Shown here in pieces: positions 38,107-47,461 of a DNA stretch of 64,000 nt (within the stretch, counting starts at the first letter, position 1; every line of letters begins with the position of its first letter). Location: NCBI GenBank assembly GCA_947503145.1, contig CANNCP010000006.1, positions 186,001 to 250,000 of the forward strand, given 5' to 3'. Below the pieces are notes generated by a model. The model ran no database searches and was not told where the DNA came from. It worked only from the letters and a program-made list of their open reading frames with translations. This DNA comes from an uncultured Roseovarius sp. GTDB lineage: Bacteria; Pseudomonadota; Alphaproteobacteria; Rhodobacterales; Rhodobacteraceae. The translations under genes and the position numbers were made by a program.

Positions 38107-38129
38107 GCCAGAACGTGATTTGTCACGCC

Positions 38130-40037
38130 TCAGGGCGTGCCGCGTTTCGGCCCGCCCTTGCCGCGCGGCGCGGATTTGGCAGACTCTTTGGCTGCCGCTG
38201 CGCGGGCGCGGTTCTTCTTGCTGTTGGGTTTGCTTTTGGGGGGCGGTGGCCCCTTCAGGTAATCGGACTTGTGCGGTTTCGCTTTTGAACCGCGCTTGGC
38301 CACCAGCGCACCGTCGTCCATCGCCGTTTCGGACTTGGTCTTGGGTTTCGGCCTGGCGTGTTTGGGCGCGCCTTCGGGTTTCGCATATCTGGACGCACCG
38401 GCGGGTTTTGTGGATTTCGGCGTACCAGCGGGTTTTGACGGGTGCGCGGATGTGTAGGTCTTGACGAAATCCGGTGCGCGATCCAATTGCGTGACTGTGG
38501 CCTTGCCCTCTATCGTGCCGCCGGGTCCGATGCTGTCCATGAAATACTTTGCGCTCGTCGCGCGGATTTCGACGAAACTCATATCGTCGCGTACCCGGAT
38601 CGCGCCGATATCGTCGCGCGTGATCCCGCCCGCGTTGCACAGCACCGGCAACAGACGGCGCGGCTCTGCCCCTGCCGCGCGTCCGCCCGATACAGAAAAC
38701 CAGACCGAGGGGCCGAAAGGCGCGCGCGGCTCGGGCTTGGCACCGGGGGCCGACAGTTCTTCGGGGGCCGAGTGACGCTCGGCGCGCAGCCGCAGATAGG
38801 CCGCTGCCAATTGCTCGGCAGAGAAATGACCCGTCAACTTGGCGACCGCTTCCTGCTCTCGCGGCGTTATTGCCTCGTGCCAGGCGGGATCGGCCAGCAT
38901 GCGCGCCTCATCCTGCGCGATCACCTCATCGGCACCGGGCGCGGGCCCCCAGGTGGCGCGCACCTTGGCGCTGTTGAGGATGCGCTCGGCCTTCTTGTGC
39001 GACTTGGGCGGCACGATCAGCGCGCTGATCCCCTTGCGCCCGGCGCGGCCAGTCCGGCCAGAGCGGTGCAGCAACGATTCATGGCTCGATGGCAGTTCGG
39101 CGTGCACCACCAGATCCAGGTTGGGCAGGTCGATACCGCGCGCCGCCACGTCGGTGGCCACGCAGACCCGGGCGCGCCCGTCGCGCATCGACTGAAGCGC
39201 ATGGCTGCGCTCGGCCTGAGACAGTTCTCCCGACAGGGCCACGACCGAAAAGCCACGATTGGACAGACGCGTGGTCATCCGGCTCACCATCGCGCGGGTG
39301 TTGCAAAATACAATGGCGTTGGGCGCCTCGAAATACCGCAGCACGTTGATGATCGCATTTTCCGCGTCCTGTGGGGCGACGGACATGGCGCGATACTCGA
39401 TATCGGCGTGCTGGCTCTCTTCGGCCCGGGTGGACACACGGACCGCATCACGCTGATATTTCTGCGCCAGCGTCGCGATGGACTTGGGCACCGTAGCGGA
39501 AAAGAGCAACGTCTGGCGCTCCTTTGGCGACTGCCCGAGAATGAACTCCAGATCCTCGCGGAACCCCAGGTCGAGCATCTCGTCGGCCTCGTCCAGCACC
39601 ACGGCCCGCAATGCCCCAAGGTCGATCGAGCCGCGCGTCAGGTGATCGCGCAGGCGGCCCGGCGTCGCCACCACGATATGCGCGCCGCGCGCCAGTGCAC
39701 GCCGTTCGTCGCGCATGTCCATGCCGCCTACGCAAGAGGCCAGAACCGCCCCTGCCCCGGCAAACAGCCAGCTCAGTTCACGCTTGACCTGCAACGCCAG
39801 CTCGCGCGTCGGCGCGATGACCAGCGCCAGCGGTGCCGCAGCGGCGTCAAAGCTGTCAGATTCGGCCAGAATGGCAGGCGCGATGGCGATGCCAAAGGCC
39901 ACCGTTTTGCCCGACCCGGTCTGCGCCGAGACCAGCAGATCAGCGCCTTCCAGCCCCGGTTCAGTGACAGCCTTCTGCACGGGGGTCAGGTCCGTGTAGC
40001 CACGGGATTGCAGGGCGTCGGCGAGGGCTTGTTTCAC
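38130..40037 (-). CDS. DEAD-box ATP-dependent RNA helicase with DbpA-type RNA-binding domain
   Basis: 635 residues. Motif I AQTGSGKT (38-45), Ia APTREL, DEAD at 149-152, SAT in LLFSATVPKS, and the second RecA domain with HRSGRTGRAGR. A DbpA-like RNA-binding domain lies at about 460-540 (VWFSVSGGRAAGAEPRRLLP). The C-terminal tail is long, basic and low in complexity (Lys, Pro, Ala, Ser), probably for RNA contact. A role in ribosome assembly or RNA decay is likely from family, but the specific target is not known. Confidence 0.9.
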   Translation of the reverse strand: MKQALADALQSRGYTDLTPVQKAVTEPGLEGADLLVSAQTGSGKTVAFGIAIAPAILAESDSFDAAAAPLALVIAPTRELALQVKRELSWLFAGAGAVLASCVGGMDMRDERRALARGAHIVVATPGRLRDHLTRGSIDLGALRAVVLDEADEMLDLGFREDLEFILGQSPKERQTLLFSATVPKSIATLAQKYQRDAVRVSTRAEESQHADIEYRAMSVAPQDAENAIINVLRYFEAPNAIVFCNTRAMVSRMTTRLSNRGFSVVALSGELSQAERSHALQSMRDGRARVCVATDVAARGIDLPNLDLVVHAELPSSHESLLHRSGRTGRAGRKGISALIVPPKSHKKAERILNSAKVRATWGPAPGADEVIAQDEARMLADPAWHEAITPREQEAVAKLTGHFSAEQLAAAYLRLRAERHSAPEELSAPGAKPEPRAPFGPSVWFSVSGGRAAGAEPRRLLPVLCNAGGITRDDIGAIRVRDDMSFVEIRATSAKYFMDSIGPGGTIEGKATVTQLDRAPDFVKTYTSAHPSKPAGTPKSTKPAGASRYAKPEGAPKHARPKPKTKSETAMDDGALVAKRGSKAKPHKSDYLKGPPPPKSKPNSKKNRARAAAAKESAKSAPRGKGGPKRGTP

Positions 40038-40660
40038 GTGCGGTCCGTCTCTTTGGGAATGTGGGTGCTGCGGGGCGGCCTACAGGAATATGGGCGCCGC
40101 CACCAGATAGCGGCACCTATACCGGCAAAGTCCGGATGTATAGCACAGATTGCGGGCTTTGCGCAGAATCTCGCGAAAGGCGAGGCTACCAGAACGGTGG
40201 CACCGGCGCGTTGTGCTGGGCAATTGCCGGGCGTCTTTGCTCAGCGGATGTTCGAATGCTCCGGGAACAGCACGCGCTCCTCCCCTTGCCTCTCAGGCTG
40301 CAGCTTCAGGCCGGACGCGCCACAGTCTGGCGCGGAGCCGCCCTGATACAGAATCGACGGCCACAATTTTGACAGGAAGTCTGACGATTCCCCCCAGCCC
40401 GGCCGCATAAGCTCCGGGGTGAATTGTGGTCGAGCGAGGGGGAGCTGCGGTGATTCCGGTAAATCCGGGCCAAAATGCGGCGCAAATTTGGCGTTGCAAA
40501 ATCACCACGGCTTTCTACATATAGAGAGTAAGCTTAACACCACGTTTCCAAACCGAAAACAATTGATCCGGTTTCACGTGGTCGCAGCCATTTGATGCAA
40601 TAAAACACACGCTAAAAGTGTATTTCCTTCAATTTGTGAGCCCCAATTTCCGGTGCATTA

Positions 40661-40677
40661 AGAAACAATGTGTTTCT
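40661..40677. promoter_or_regulatory. Candidate operator palindrome
   Basis: Perfect AGAAACA/TGTTTCT arms around ATG, in the AT-rich leader of the polysaccharide genes. The binding protein is unknown. Confidence 0.35.
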
Positions 40678-40754
40678 CCGGATTTCGTTAAAGTCTCACT
40701 GAGAAATGTTAGGTTGAATCTTGTCGAATTAGAGGCAAATCTTTGTCTTTGAAT

Positions 40755-40784
40755 GGTCAGGACCAATCCTGACCCTGACTTTTT
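40755..40784 (+). terminator. Hairpin with T-run upstream of the sugar transferase
   Basis: GGTCAGG (40755-40761) pairs with CCTGACC (40768-40774) around ACCAAT, and a run of five T lies five bases after it. It is oriented to stop transcription coming from the left, before the sugar transferase. It may be an attenuator or the end of an unannotated small RNA. Confidence 0.45.
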
Positions 40785-40911
40785 AGGTGGCGGTGCCGAA
40801 GAATTACCTTGGCAGACCGCGCCGGGCGAACACGGGAAGCCGCAATTATAGCGGCACCGGGCAGAGGCAGCTGAGCGGTGTGATTTGGGTTTTGGACGAG
40901 TTGGAGTGCCT

Positions 40912-41712
40912 ATGACCGATACGAATTTGTATATGGGCCGCCCCCATGGAATGACCAGTGAGCTGCAAACCGGATTTCCGCCGGCAAATCTGCTGAGCTA
41001 CATCGCGCGCCCCTCACCCGACGAGGTGGAGGTGGTCGATTCGCTGCGCCAGCACAACCAGCACAAGCTGCCCCCACCAGCGCTGCCTGCTCTGCCCGCT
41101 CACAAGTTCTACCGCACCTCCGGCAAACGAATCTTCGACGTCGCATTTGTACTGCTGACCGCACCGGTCGCACTGTTGCTGATCGGGATCAGCGCCCTGA
41201 TGTTATGGATAGAGGGCGGCGCGCCCTTCTACCGCCAGGACCGGCTCGGCGCAGGTGGCTCGGTCTTTCGCATTCTCAAGCTGCGAACGATGGTGCGCGA
41301 CGCCGATGCCATGCTGGAAAAGATACTGGTCAAGGATCAAGAGATGCGCCACGAATGGGATACGACGCAAAAGCTGAAGCATGATCCGCGCATCACCCGT
41401 TGCGGGGCATTCCTACGCAAGACGTCCCTCGATGAATTGCCGCAGCTTTGGAACGTGCTGAGAGGCGAAATGAGCCTCGTGGGGCCGCGTCCGATGATGG
41501 TGAATCAACTGCCGATTTACGGTGATGCCCACCACTATTTTGCACTGCGTCCGGGCATCACCGGCCTCTGGCAGGTGTCCCAGCGCAACGAGAGCCTGTT
41601 CAAGCTGCGTGTGCGGCTGGATGCAGAGTATGATCGGTGCCTGTCACTGGCGCAGGATCTCAAGGTGCTGCTGTTGACTGTGGGCGCCGTGGTGAAGCGA
41701 ACCGGTTGCTGA
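40912..41712 (+). CDS. Undecaprenyl-phosphate sugar-phosphate transferase (ExoY/WcaJ-like)
   Basis: 266 residues. After about 70 variable residues a single hydrophobic segment ([20 protein letters not shown]) precedes the bacterial sugar transferase domain: [63 protein letters not shown] and [14 protein letters not shown]. It starts exopolysaccharide repeat-unit assembly by loading a hexose-1-phosphate onto the lipid carrier. The ATG at 40912 has GGAG 5 bp upstream. Confidence 0.92.
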   Translation: MTDTNLYMGRPHGMTSELQTGFPPANLLSYIARPSPDEVEVVDSLRQHNQHKLPPPALPALPAHKFYRTSGKRIFDVAFVLLTAPVALLLIGISALMLWIEGGAPFYRQDRLGAGGSVFRILKLRTMVRDADAMLEKILVKDQEMRHEWDTTQKLKHDPRITRCGAFLRKTSLDELPQLWNVLRGEMSLVGPRPMMVNQLPIYGDAHHYFALRPGITGLWQVSQRNESLFKLRVRLDAEYDRCLSLAQDLKVLLLTVGAVVKRTGC

Positions 41713-41883
41713 ATTTTGGGGGCGCCTTGCCGGATCGGCAATCCGGCGGCATTTGTAAAAGGTGCGATAGTGGAACAAGTCAAAAACGCAAGCGGTGTAC
41801 GCCGCACGCGAACAACACAATCCGTAACGTCGCAGCCCGCTCAGGGCTGCACGCGCGGCACCGATCACGTTGAGGCAACGGAC

Positions 41884-42768
41884 ATGCGAAATCTACCCTT
41901 TGACCTGGAATTGACGCGTCGCGTCAATGGCCAGTACATGCCAGCCAAATGGGGCACCCGCGACCCGTCGCAGGATCTGGTCGGGGTTCCCTTCCCGGAC
42001 AAAGGCGAGATGATGGCCCTGCCCGCCGCACAGCGCGCGGCCCAAATCACTCAATATGACAACGGCAGTTGGGAAACGCTGGAAAATGTCCCGTTCGGCC
42101 GCGGCGCATCCTCGGCCCTGAGCGCGCAAATGGCACTGGCAGGTGGCGACAAGCGTATTCTGCGGGTGATCGACGACCTGCGCACGCAACTGCTGCAAAC
42201 GCTTCAGAGCGAAGTGTGGAACCGCATCGCCGTGACCGCGCCCACATCCGGATGCGGCGCCACCTTCACTGCGGTGAATCTGGCGCTCAGCATCAGCCGC
42301 GTCCCAGATTTCCGGACCGTTCTGATGGACCTCAATCAGCGCAATCCCGGCATTGCCAAGACGCTTGGCCTGCGCGGTCCGGGCGACATGCACCGCTATC
42401 TCGCCGGTCAGGTCTCGACGCGCGATCATCTGATACGCTGCTCGGAGACGCTGGCAATAGGGCTGAACCAGGCGCGGCCCGTCAACCCGTCGGAAATGCT
42501 GCATTCCAAGCGCACCGGCGCCGTGCTCGACGATATGATCGGTACGCTTTTCCCCGATATCGTGCTCTACGATCTGCCGCCGATGCTGGAATACGATGAC
42601 CTGGAGGCATTTCTGCCGCAGGTCGACGGTGTGCTTCTGGTCGCCGATGCCACCCGCACGCTCGGACCTCAGATCGAAGAATGCGAACGCCGGCTGCAGG
42701 GCAAGACGAACCTGCTGGGTGTCATCCTCAATCGCACGCGTGCCCCCTCGACCCAGATGGCAGCATAA
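41884..42768 (+). CDS. BY-kinase-like P-loop protein with degenerate Walker A (CpsD/CapB family)
   Basis: 294 residues. The P-loop is TAPTSGCGATF (118-128), where the GK[S/T] lysine is missing. The Walker A' aspartate VLMDLNQRNPGI (146-157) and Walker B DIVLYDLPPML remain. The C terminus (ILNRTRAPSTQMAA) has no tyrosine cluster, so ordinary BY-kinase autophosphorylation is unlikely. It is placed between the sugar transferase and the Wzz protein, as a regulator of chain length would be. A GTG at 41770 gives a longer form, but the intervening codons lack the high GC at third positions seen elsewhere. Confidence 0.8.
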   Translation: MRNLPFDLELTRRVNGQYMPAKWGTRDPSQDLVGVPFPDKGEMMALPAAQRAAQITQYDNGSWETLENVPFGRGASSALSAQMALAGGDKRILRVIDDLRTQLLQTLQSEVWNRIAVTAPTSGCGATFTAVNLALSISRVPDFRTVLMDLNQRNPGIAKTLGLRGPGDMHRYLAGQVSTRDHLIRCSETLAIGLNQARPVNPSEMLHSKRTGAVLDDMIGTLFPDIVLYDLPPMLEYDDLEAFLPQVDGVLLVADATRTLGPQIEECERRLQGKTNLLGVILNRTRAPSTQMAA

Positions 42769-42893
42769 GCGGCACAAATTGGCCGCATGTCATAGTTTCG
42801 CCTACTTGATATGCGAGGCGTGGAAACGAGCAGCCCGGGACCAGCCCGGCACGGATACCGCCAGAAGGCGCGTTTGAGGCAGAAGGCGATTAC

Positions 42894-44159
42894 ATGGGAT
42901 CGATCTTTTCGATTGCAGATGCGATTGACATGGTGCGCCGCCGCGCCGTGACGATCCTTGCAGTGTTTTTGATCGGGTCCATTCTGACGTTCTTTTATGC
43001 CTTGTCGAAACAGCACCTCTATACGTCATCCGAAATCCTTCAGGTCCAGAGCCCGACGATCCCCGTCGATCTGGCTCCGACGACTATTCCCGGATCGTCC
43101 GCCCGCCGCCTGCAAATGATCGAGCAACAAGTCATGTCACGTGGCGGCGTGATGGAACTGATCGACAAGCTGGAGCTTTTCCCCGATGCCTCGGAAATGC
43201 CCGACAGTGAAAAGGTCGCGCTGATCCGCCGGTCGGTCACGCTCGAAGGGGTTGCTGCCGCGCGTGAGGGCTACAGTGACGACGGCACCGTTTCGCTGCT
43301 GCGGATCACCGCCAACTGGGCCACGGCGGAAGGTGCCCAGCAGATTGCGCATGAATTTTCGCAACGCACGATTGCGCTCAGCATCAGTTCCCGGCTGGAA
43401 CAGGCCCGCGAGACGCTGGCCTTCTTCCAACTTCAGGAAGCGGCCGTCGGCGCCGAGATTGAAACGCTCGACGCCGACATTGCCCGGTTCCGCACCGAGA
43501 ATGCCATCGCCACCCCCGGCAATCTGGAAACGGCGCAGCGCGAAGCCGAGACCGTGACCGAGGCAATACTGAACATCGACCGTAAATCACTGTCGCTGCG
43601 GCGCCGGATCGATGCACCTGCCAACAGCCGGGTCGAGAAACGCCAACGCGAAGCGGACCTGCTGGAATTGCAGGGGCTCGAAGCCGAGCGCGCTTTGCTG
43701 GTGCGCACGCTGGAAGAGCTCAACGATAGCCTCGTCGGCACGCCGGAACTGGACCTGCAACTGGCCGAATACACCCGCCAGTTGACCAATCTGCGCGCGC
43801 AGAAGCAACAGGTCAGCGCCCGGCGCAAGGAAGCGCAGATAGGCTTGCAGCTCGAAACCCAACGCCAGTCCGAGCGTCTGACCGTGCTGGAACCGGCACC
43901 GCTGCCCGAATATCCCTTTACCAAGGCGCGCAAGCAGATCCTGGTTCTGGGCGCGGTGGCCAGTCTGCTGCTTGGCGTCGGTGTGGCGTTCCTGCTGGAT
44001 CTGCGCCATCCGGTGGTTCGCTCCGCCGCACAGATGGAGCGTGATCTCGGCCTGCGCCCGGTCATCTCCATCCCGGAGGTGAAGCCGGTTCGGCGACGCG
44101 GCGCATGGCGTTCAGGTCTGCGGCGTCTGCTGGGCCGCCGCACCTCGGACTCTTCCTGA
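42894..44159 (+). CDS. Wzz/GumC-type polysaccharide chain-length determinant
   Basis: 421 residues. Two membrane segments, about 19-37 and 349-369, flank a large periplasmic coiled-coil part (165-320, Glu/Arg/Leu-rich). A Pro-rich motif (APLPEYPFTKARKQ) precedes TM2, as in Wzz proteins. The cytoplasmic tail is Arg-rich. The kinase domain is a separate protein (upstream gene). It controls length and export of the polymer with the Wzy system. Confidence 0.88.
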   Translation: MGSIFSIADAIDMVRRRAVTILAVFLIGSILTFFYALSKQHLYTSSEILQVQSPTIPVDLAPTTIPGSSARRLQMIEQQVMSRGGVMELIDKLELFPDASEMPDSEKVALIRRSVTLEGVAAAREGYSDDGTVSLLRITANWATAEGAQQIAHEFSQRTIALSISSRLEQARETLAFFQLQEAAVGAEIETLDADIARFRTENAIATPGNLETAQREAETVTEAILNIDRKSLSLRRRIDAPANSRVEKRQREADLLELQGLEAERALLVRTLEELNDSLVGTPELDLQLAEYTRQLTNLRAQKQQVSARRKEAQIGLQLETQRQSERLTVLEPAPLPEYPFTKARKQILVLGAVASLLLGVGVAFLLDLRHPVVRSAAQMERDLGLRPVISIPEVKPVRRRGAWRSGLRRLLGRRTSDSS

Positions 44160-44204
44160 GGCAACGACCGCATTGCCCTGAAATCGCTGCCTCATGGCAC
44201 CGCC

Positions 44205-45545
44205 TTACCTGAACGCCCAAAGCCCCGCGATAGCCTCGGCATGCAACGTGATTGCGCCGATTGTGATCCCCAGCGCCAGAATAGCAAAGATCACATCGTG
44301 CAACACATCCCACGCCCGGTGCCGCAGCGCCAGGCCGATCAGAACCGGATGAACCAGCGTCATCGCGACCCCGTAGGAGGCCAGCCCACCAATCAGACCA
44401 AACCTGGTGAACCCGATGTATAGCAGCGCCATCTGCACCAACGACCGTGTGCCGGAAAAGACGAATGCGCCGCGCGAGTCCCCTGCCGCCAGCGCCGCCC
44501 GGTCATAGCTGAGGCCAATCGCCTGTGGCAGGAACCCGCAGGCCAACAGCACGATCATCGCCCCCGCCTGCCCGTAGCGGTCATCATAGAGCAGATCGAC
44601 CAGCCAGGGACCGGTAAAAGCCATCCCTCCCAAGAGCACGAATAGACCGCCGGACATGAGAAACCGCATCTTGCGCAGACGCGCGCGGTAGACAGCAGAT
44701 GCCCCGGGCGGGCGGTCGCGAAAGATCGGAATCATCAGTTGATGCGCCATCGTCATGCCCAGCATGATCGGAAAACTGGCTAGAAAAAACCCGATATTGT
44801 AGACCCCCAGCACGCCGAGGGTCAGCAACTTGCCCAGGATCGCCTTGTCGCCTTGCGAACTGACAAAGGTAAATGCCGTGCTGAGGAAGATCCATTTGCC
44901 AAAGTGCACTTGTTCGTGCACCGCCGCGCGCTCCAGCTGGAACCGGTTGGGCGCTCCGGGCAGGTAGCGCCAGGTCAGGATCAGCCTGGCCGCCGCGCTG
45001 AGTATCCCGCCCACCACCAGCGCCATCACCGATTGCGTGATGACAGCCAGGACCACCATCAGGCTTAATCCGATCAACTGCGCAATCAGATCAAGCATGG
45101 TCAGGCGGCCAAAGGCCAGATGCCGGCGCGCGGTCTCGATCCGCGTCGGCTGTAGTCCGGTGATCACCAGCGCCAGCCCGGCGATCGGCAGGTAGATGGC
45201 CAGATCCGGCTGGTCATAGAACCGCGCCATCGGCCAGGCCATAAGCAGCGTGATCACCCAGAGGATCAGCCCCCGCATCGCCTGGATCGTCCACGCGGTA
45301 TTCAGAAACGCCGGGTCGTCGCCGCGCTTGCTCTGACTGATGCTGGGACCAATGCCCACATCCGAGAACATCATCAGGCCCACGGTGATGACCGTGACCA
45401 GCGCCATCAGGCCGAACGCTTCGGGGAACAGGATGCGCGTCAGGATCAGGTTTGACGCCAGCCGGATTATCTGCGCACCGCCAAAGCCGACCAGCACCCA
45501 GGACGTACTACGCAGGATGCGCGCGGTCAGTTGATTGCCGCTCAT
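44205..45545 (-). CDS. Polysaccharide flippase (Wzx/WzxC-like)
   Basis: About 446 residues with around 12 membrane segments, starting SGNQLTARILRSTSWVLVGF and LILTRILFPEAFGLMALVTV, the signature of Polysacc_synt_3/WzxC flippases. It should move lipid-linked repeat units across the inner membrane. It is on the minus strand between two plus-strand blocks. A GTG eight codons earlier (45569) is an alternative start; those codons look less typical of the genome. Confidence 0.88.
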   Translation of the reverse strand: MSGNQLTARILRSTSWVLVGFGGAQIIRLASNLILTRILFPEAFGLMALVTVITVGLMMFSDVGIGPSISQSKRGDDPAFLNTAWTIQAMRGLILWVITLLMAWPMARFYDQPDLAIYLPIAGLALVITGLQPTRIETARRHLAFGRLTMLDLIAQLIGLSLMVVLAVITQSVMALVVGGILSAAARLILTWRYLPGAPNRFQLERAAVHEQVHFGKWIFLSTAFTFVSSQGDKAILGKLLTLGVLGVYNIGFFLASFPIMLGMTMAHQLMIPIFRDRPPGASAVYRARLRKMRFLMSGGLFVLLGGMAFTGPWLVDLLYDDRYGQAGAMIVLLACGFLPQAIGLSYDRAALAAGDSRGAFVFSGTRSLVQMALLYIGFTRFGLIGGLASYGVAMTLVHPVLIGLALRHRAWDVLHDVIFAILALGITIGAITLHAEAIAGLWAFR

Positions 45546-45836
45546 TGTCTTGATCAGAGTTTTTATCACGCCGCTTTTCCATGTGCCGCCAGCGGCTTTC
45601 GTCCCAGTCTGACGCTATGCGCAGCACTGCTTGTGGTCAATCGCTCGGGTTGCGCATTTTGCGCGTTTCAGGCGAACTGTGCCAAAACACGCGCAACCTG
45701 TTGATCATGTGGGTGTTTCGAAAATACTTATGAGGCAGGTTAATCTCAGAGCGCTTTAAATCTCGCGCACCGCGCTTTCCCTTTGCCACGCCCGCCCCTA
45801 ATCTGCGCGCGACACACAGCCCGGAACCGACCGCCC

Positions 45837-47069
45837 TTGAAAATCGCCTATATCCTAAACACCTATCCGCAGCCCTCGCACAGCTTCATCCGGCGCGAGT
45901 TGCACGCGCTGGAGCGACAAGGGGCCGAGATCACCCGGCTGGCGATGCGCGCCGCCGATGTGCCGCTGGTTGATGCCCTGGACTGCGCCGAGGCGGAAAA
46001 GACGCATTATGTGCTACGCGCAGGGGTGTTGGCCCTGTTCGGTGCGTTTCTGCGCGTGCTGATAACGCGCCCCGGCGCAACGTTGGCCGCGGTACGGCAG
46101 GCATGGCGTATGGGTGCTGTTTCAGAGACAGGCCGTCTGCGCCACCTGATCTACCTCGCCGAGGCGGCCTATGTGGCGCGCCACTGTGCCGCCGAACAAA
46201 TCGTACACGTCCACGCCCATTTTGGCACGAATGCCGCCGCCGTCGCGATGCTGGCGCATATGATGGGCGGGCCGCACTATTCGTTCACCGTGCACGGCCC
46301 CGAGGAGTTCGACGCGCCCCGCGCCCTGTCTCTGGGGCAGAAAATCGCCCATTCGGCCTTTACCGTGGCGATCAGCCAGTTTGGCCGCAGCCAGCTGTGT
46401 CGCTGGGTGGATTTCGCCCATTGGGAGCGGATCAAGGTGGTGCATTGCGGGATCGAGCCCGCCCGCTTTACCAACCCCGCGCCGATGCCGGAGGCGGGTC
46501 TGTCGCTCGTCGCGATTGGCCGGTTCGTAGAGCAGAAAGGCCAGATGGTGCTGATCCCGGCCCTGTCACAACTGGTCCCGCGTCACCCGGATCTGCATCT
46601 GACACTTATCGGCGACGGTCCGATGCGCGCCGATCTGGAAAGCGCGGTGCAGCGGGCAGGTCTTGGCGATGCGGTCACGTTCACCGGATGGCTTGACGAG
46701 GCGGGCGTGCGCGCCGCGCTGGCGGGTAGTCATGCGCTAATCATGCCCAGCTTTGCCGAAGGCCTGCCGATGGTGGTAATGGAGGCGATGGCCGCCGCCC
46801 GTCCGGTGATCGCCACCTATATCACCGGTACGCCCGAATTGGTGCAGGATGGCACGACCGGCTGGCTGGTGCCGGCAGGTGATGCGGATAAACTGGCGTC
46901 CGCGGTCGAGTCTTTGGCCAGACTTTCGCCCGCAACCCGAGCCAAGATGGGCGCCGCCGCCCGCGCCCGTGTTCTGGAGCGTCACGATGTCGATCACGAG
47001 GCAGCAAAGCTCGCGGCGCATATCCGGGAGGCCGCCGGGCACGCATCGGACTGCGCCGGAACGAACTGA
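45837..47069 (+). CDS. Glycosyltransferase family 4, colanic-acid type
   Basis: 410 residues from a TTG at 45837, which gives KIAYILNTYPQPSHSFIRRE. The C-terminal GT-B domain has VAIGRFVEQKGQMVLIPALS, LIGDGPMRADLESAV, and the E-x7-E region MPSFAEGLPMVVMEAMAAAR. It transfers a sugar from a nucleotide donor to the growing repeat unit; donor and acceptor are unknown. The first 18 upstream codons are probably non-coding. Confidence 0.88.
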   Translation: MKIAYILNTYPQPSHSFIRRELHALERQGAEITRLAMRAADVPLVDALDCAEAEKTHYVLRAGVLALFGAFLRVLITRPGATLAAVRQAWRMGAVSETGRLRHLIYLAEAAYVARHCAAEQIVHVHAHFGTNAAAVAMLAHMMGGPHYSFTVHGPEEFDAPRALSLGQKIAHSAFTVAISQFGRSQLCRWVDFAHWERIKVVHCGIEPARFTNPAPMPEAGLSLVAIGRFVEQKGQMVLIPALSQLVPRHPDLHLTLIGDGPMRADLESAVQRAGLGDAVTFTGWLDEAGVRAALAGSHALIMPSFAEGLPMVVMEAMAAARPVIATYITGTPELVQDGTTGWLVPAGDADKLASAVESLARLSPATRAKMGAAARARVLERHDVDHEAAKLAAHIREAAGHASDCAGTN

Positions 47070-47095
47070 ACCTCACATTTTTCTGAAAGCGCGCC

Positions 47096-47428
47096 ATGAA
47101 GATCCCCCCTGTACCATTCACCGTCACAGACTGGGACGCCGTTCCCGCAACCGAGCATCCCGGCACCACCGGCATGGCCACTTGGCGGGTGATCGTGATT
47201 GGCGACATCCGCATCCGTCAGGTCGAATATTCAGCCGGATATCTCGCCGATCATTGGTGCGACAGGGGGCATATCCTCTATGTTCTGGAAGGCGAGATGG
47301 TCTCGGAACTCAAGACTGGCGAGAAAACGGTGATGACGGCGGGGATGAGCTATCATGTGTCCGATTTCGGGGACGCCGCGCACCGGTCCTCTACTGAAAC
47401 AGGCGCCAAGCTGTTCATCGTTGATTGA
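47096..47428 (+). CDS. DHCW-motif-type cupin protein
   Basis: 110 residues of a small cupin fold. DHWCDRGHILYVLEGEMVSE carries the metal-binding His/Glu positions, and GMSYHVSDFGDAAHRSSTE the second His. Small cupins of this kind are usually annotated by fold only. It follows the GT4 gene by 26 bp and may be co-transcribed. Confidence 0.75.
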   Translation: MKIPPVPFTVTDWDAVPATEHPGTTGMATWRVIVIGDIRIRQVEYSAGYLADHWCDRGHILYVLEGEMVSELKTGEKTVMTAGMSYHVSDFGDAAHRSSTETGAKLFIVD

Positions 47429-47461
47429 AACCTCCTGCAAACACATGCAAGGCGAAGCTCT

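Larger units (their letters stand above)
40038..40911. other. Gene-free 874-bp leader region before the polysaccharide locus
   Basis: No coding region is supported. From about 40500 to 40790 base composition shifts to AT-rich, unlike the rest of the window. It contains a 7-bp inverted repeat AGAAACA-ATG-TGTTTCT (40661-40677) and a hairpin followed by a T-run (40755-40784). It is the likely control region for the sugar-transferase gene on its right. Promoter and leader-RNA signals could both be here. Confidence 0.6.

Noticed and set aside
38442..40346. 634-codon plus-strand frame opposite the DEAD-box helicase
   Set aside because: It is antisense to a gene with all helicase motifs; its Arg/His/Gly-rich composition is typical of a shadow frame.
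41770..41883. Longer N terminus of the BY-kinase-like protein from a GTG
   Set aside because: It has a plausible ribosome-binding site, but its codons lack the strong third-position GC bias of real genes here.
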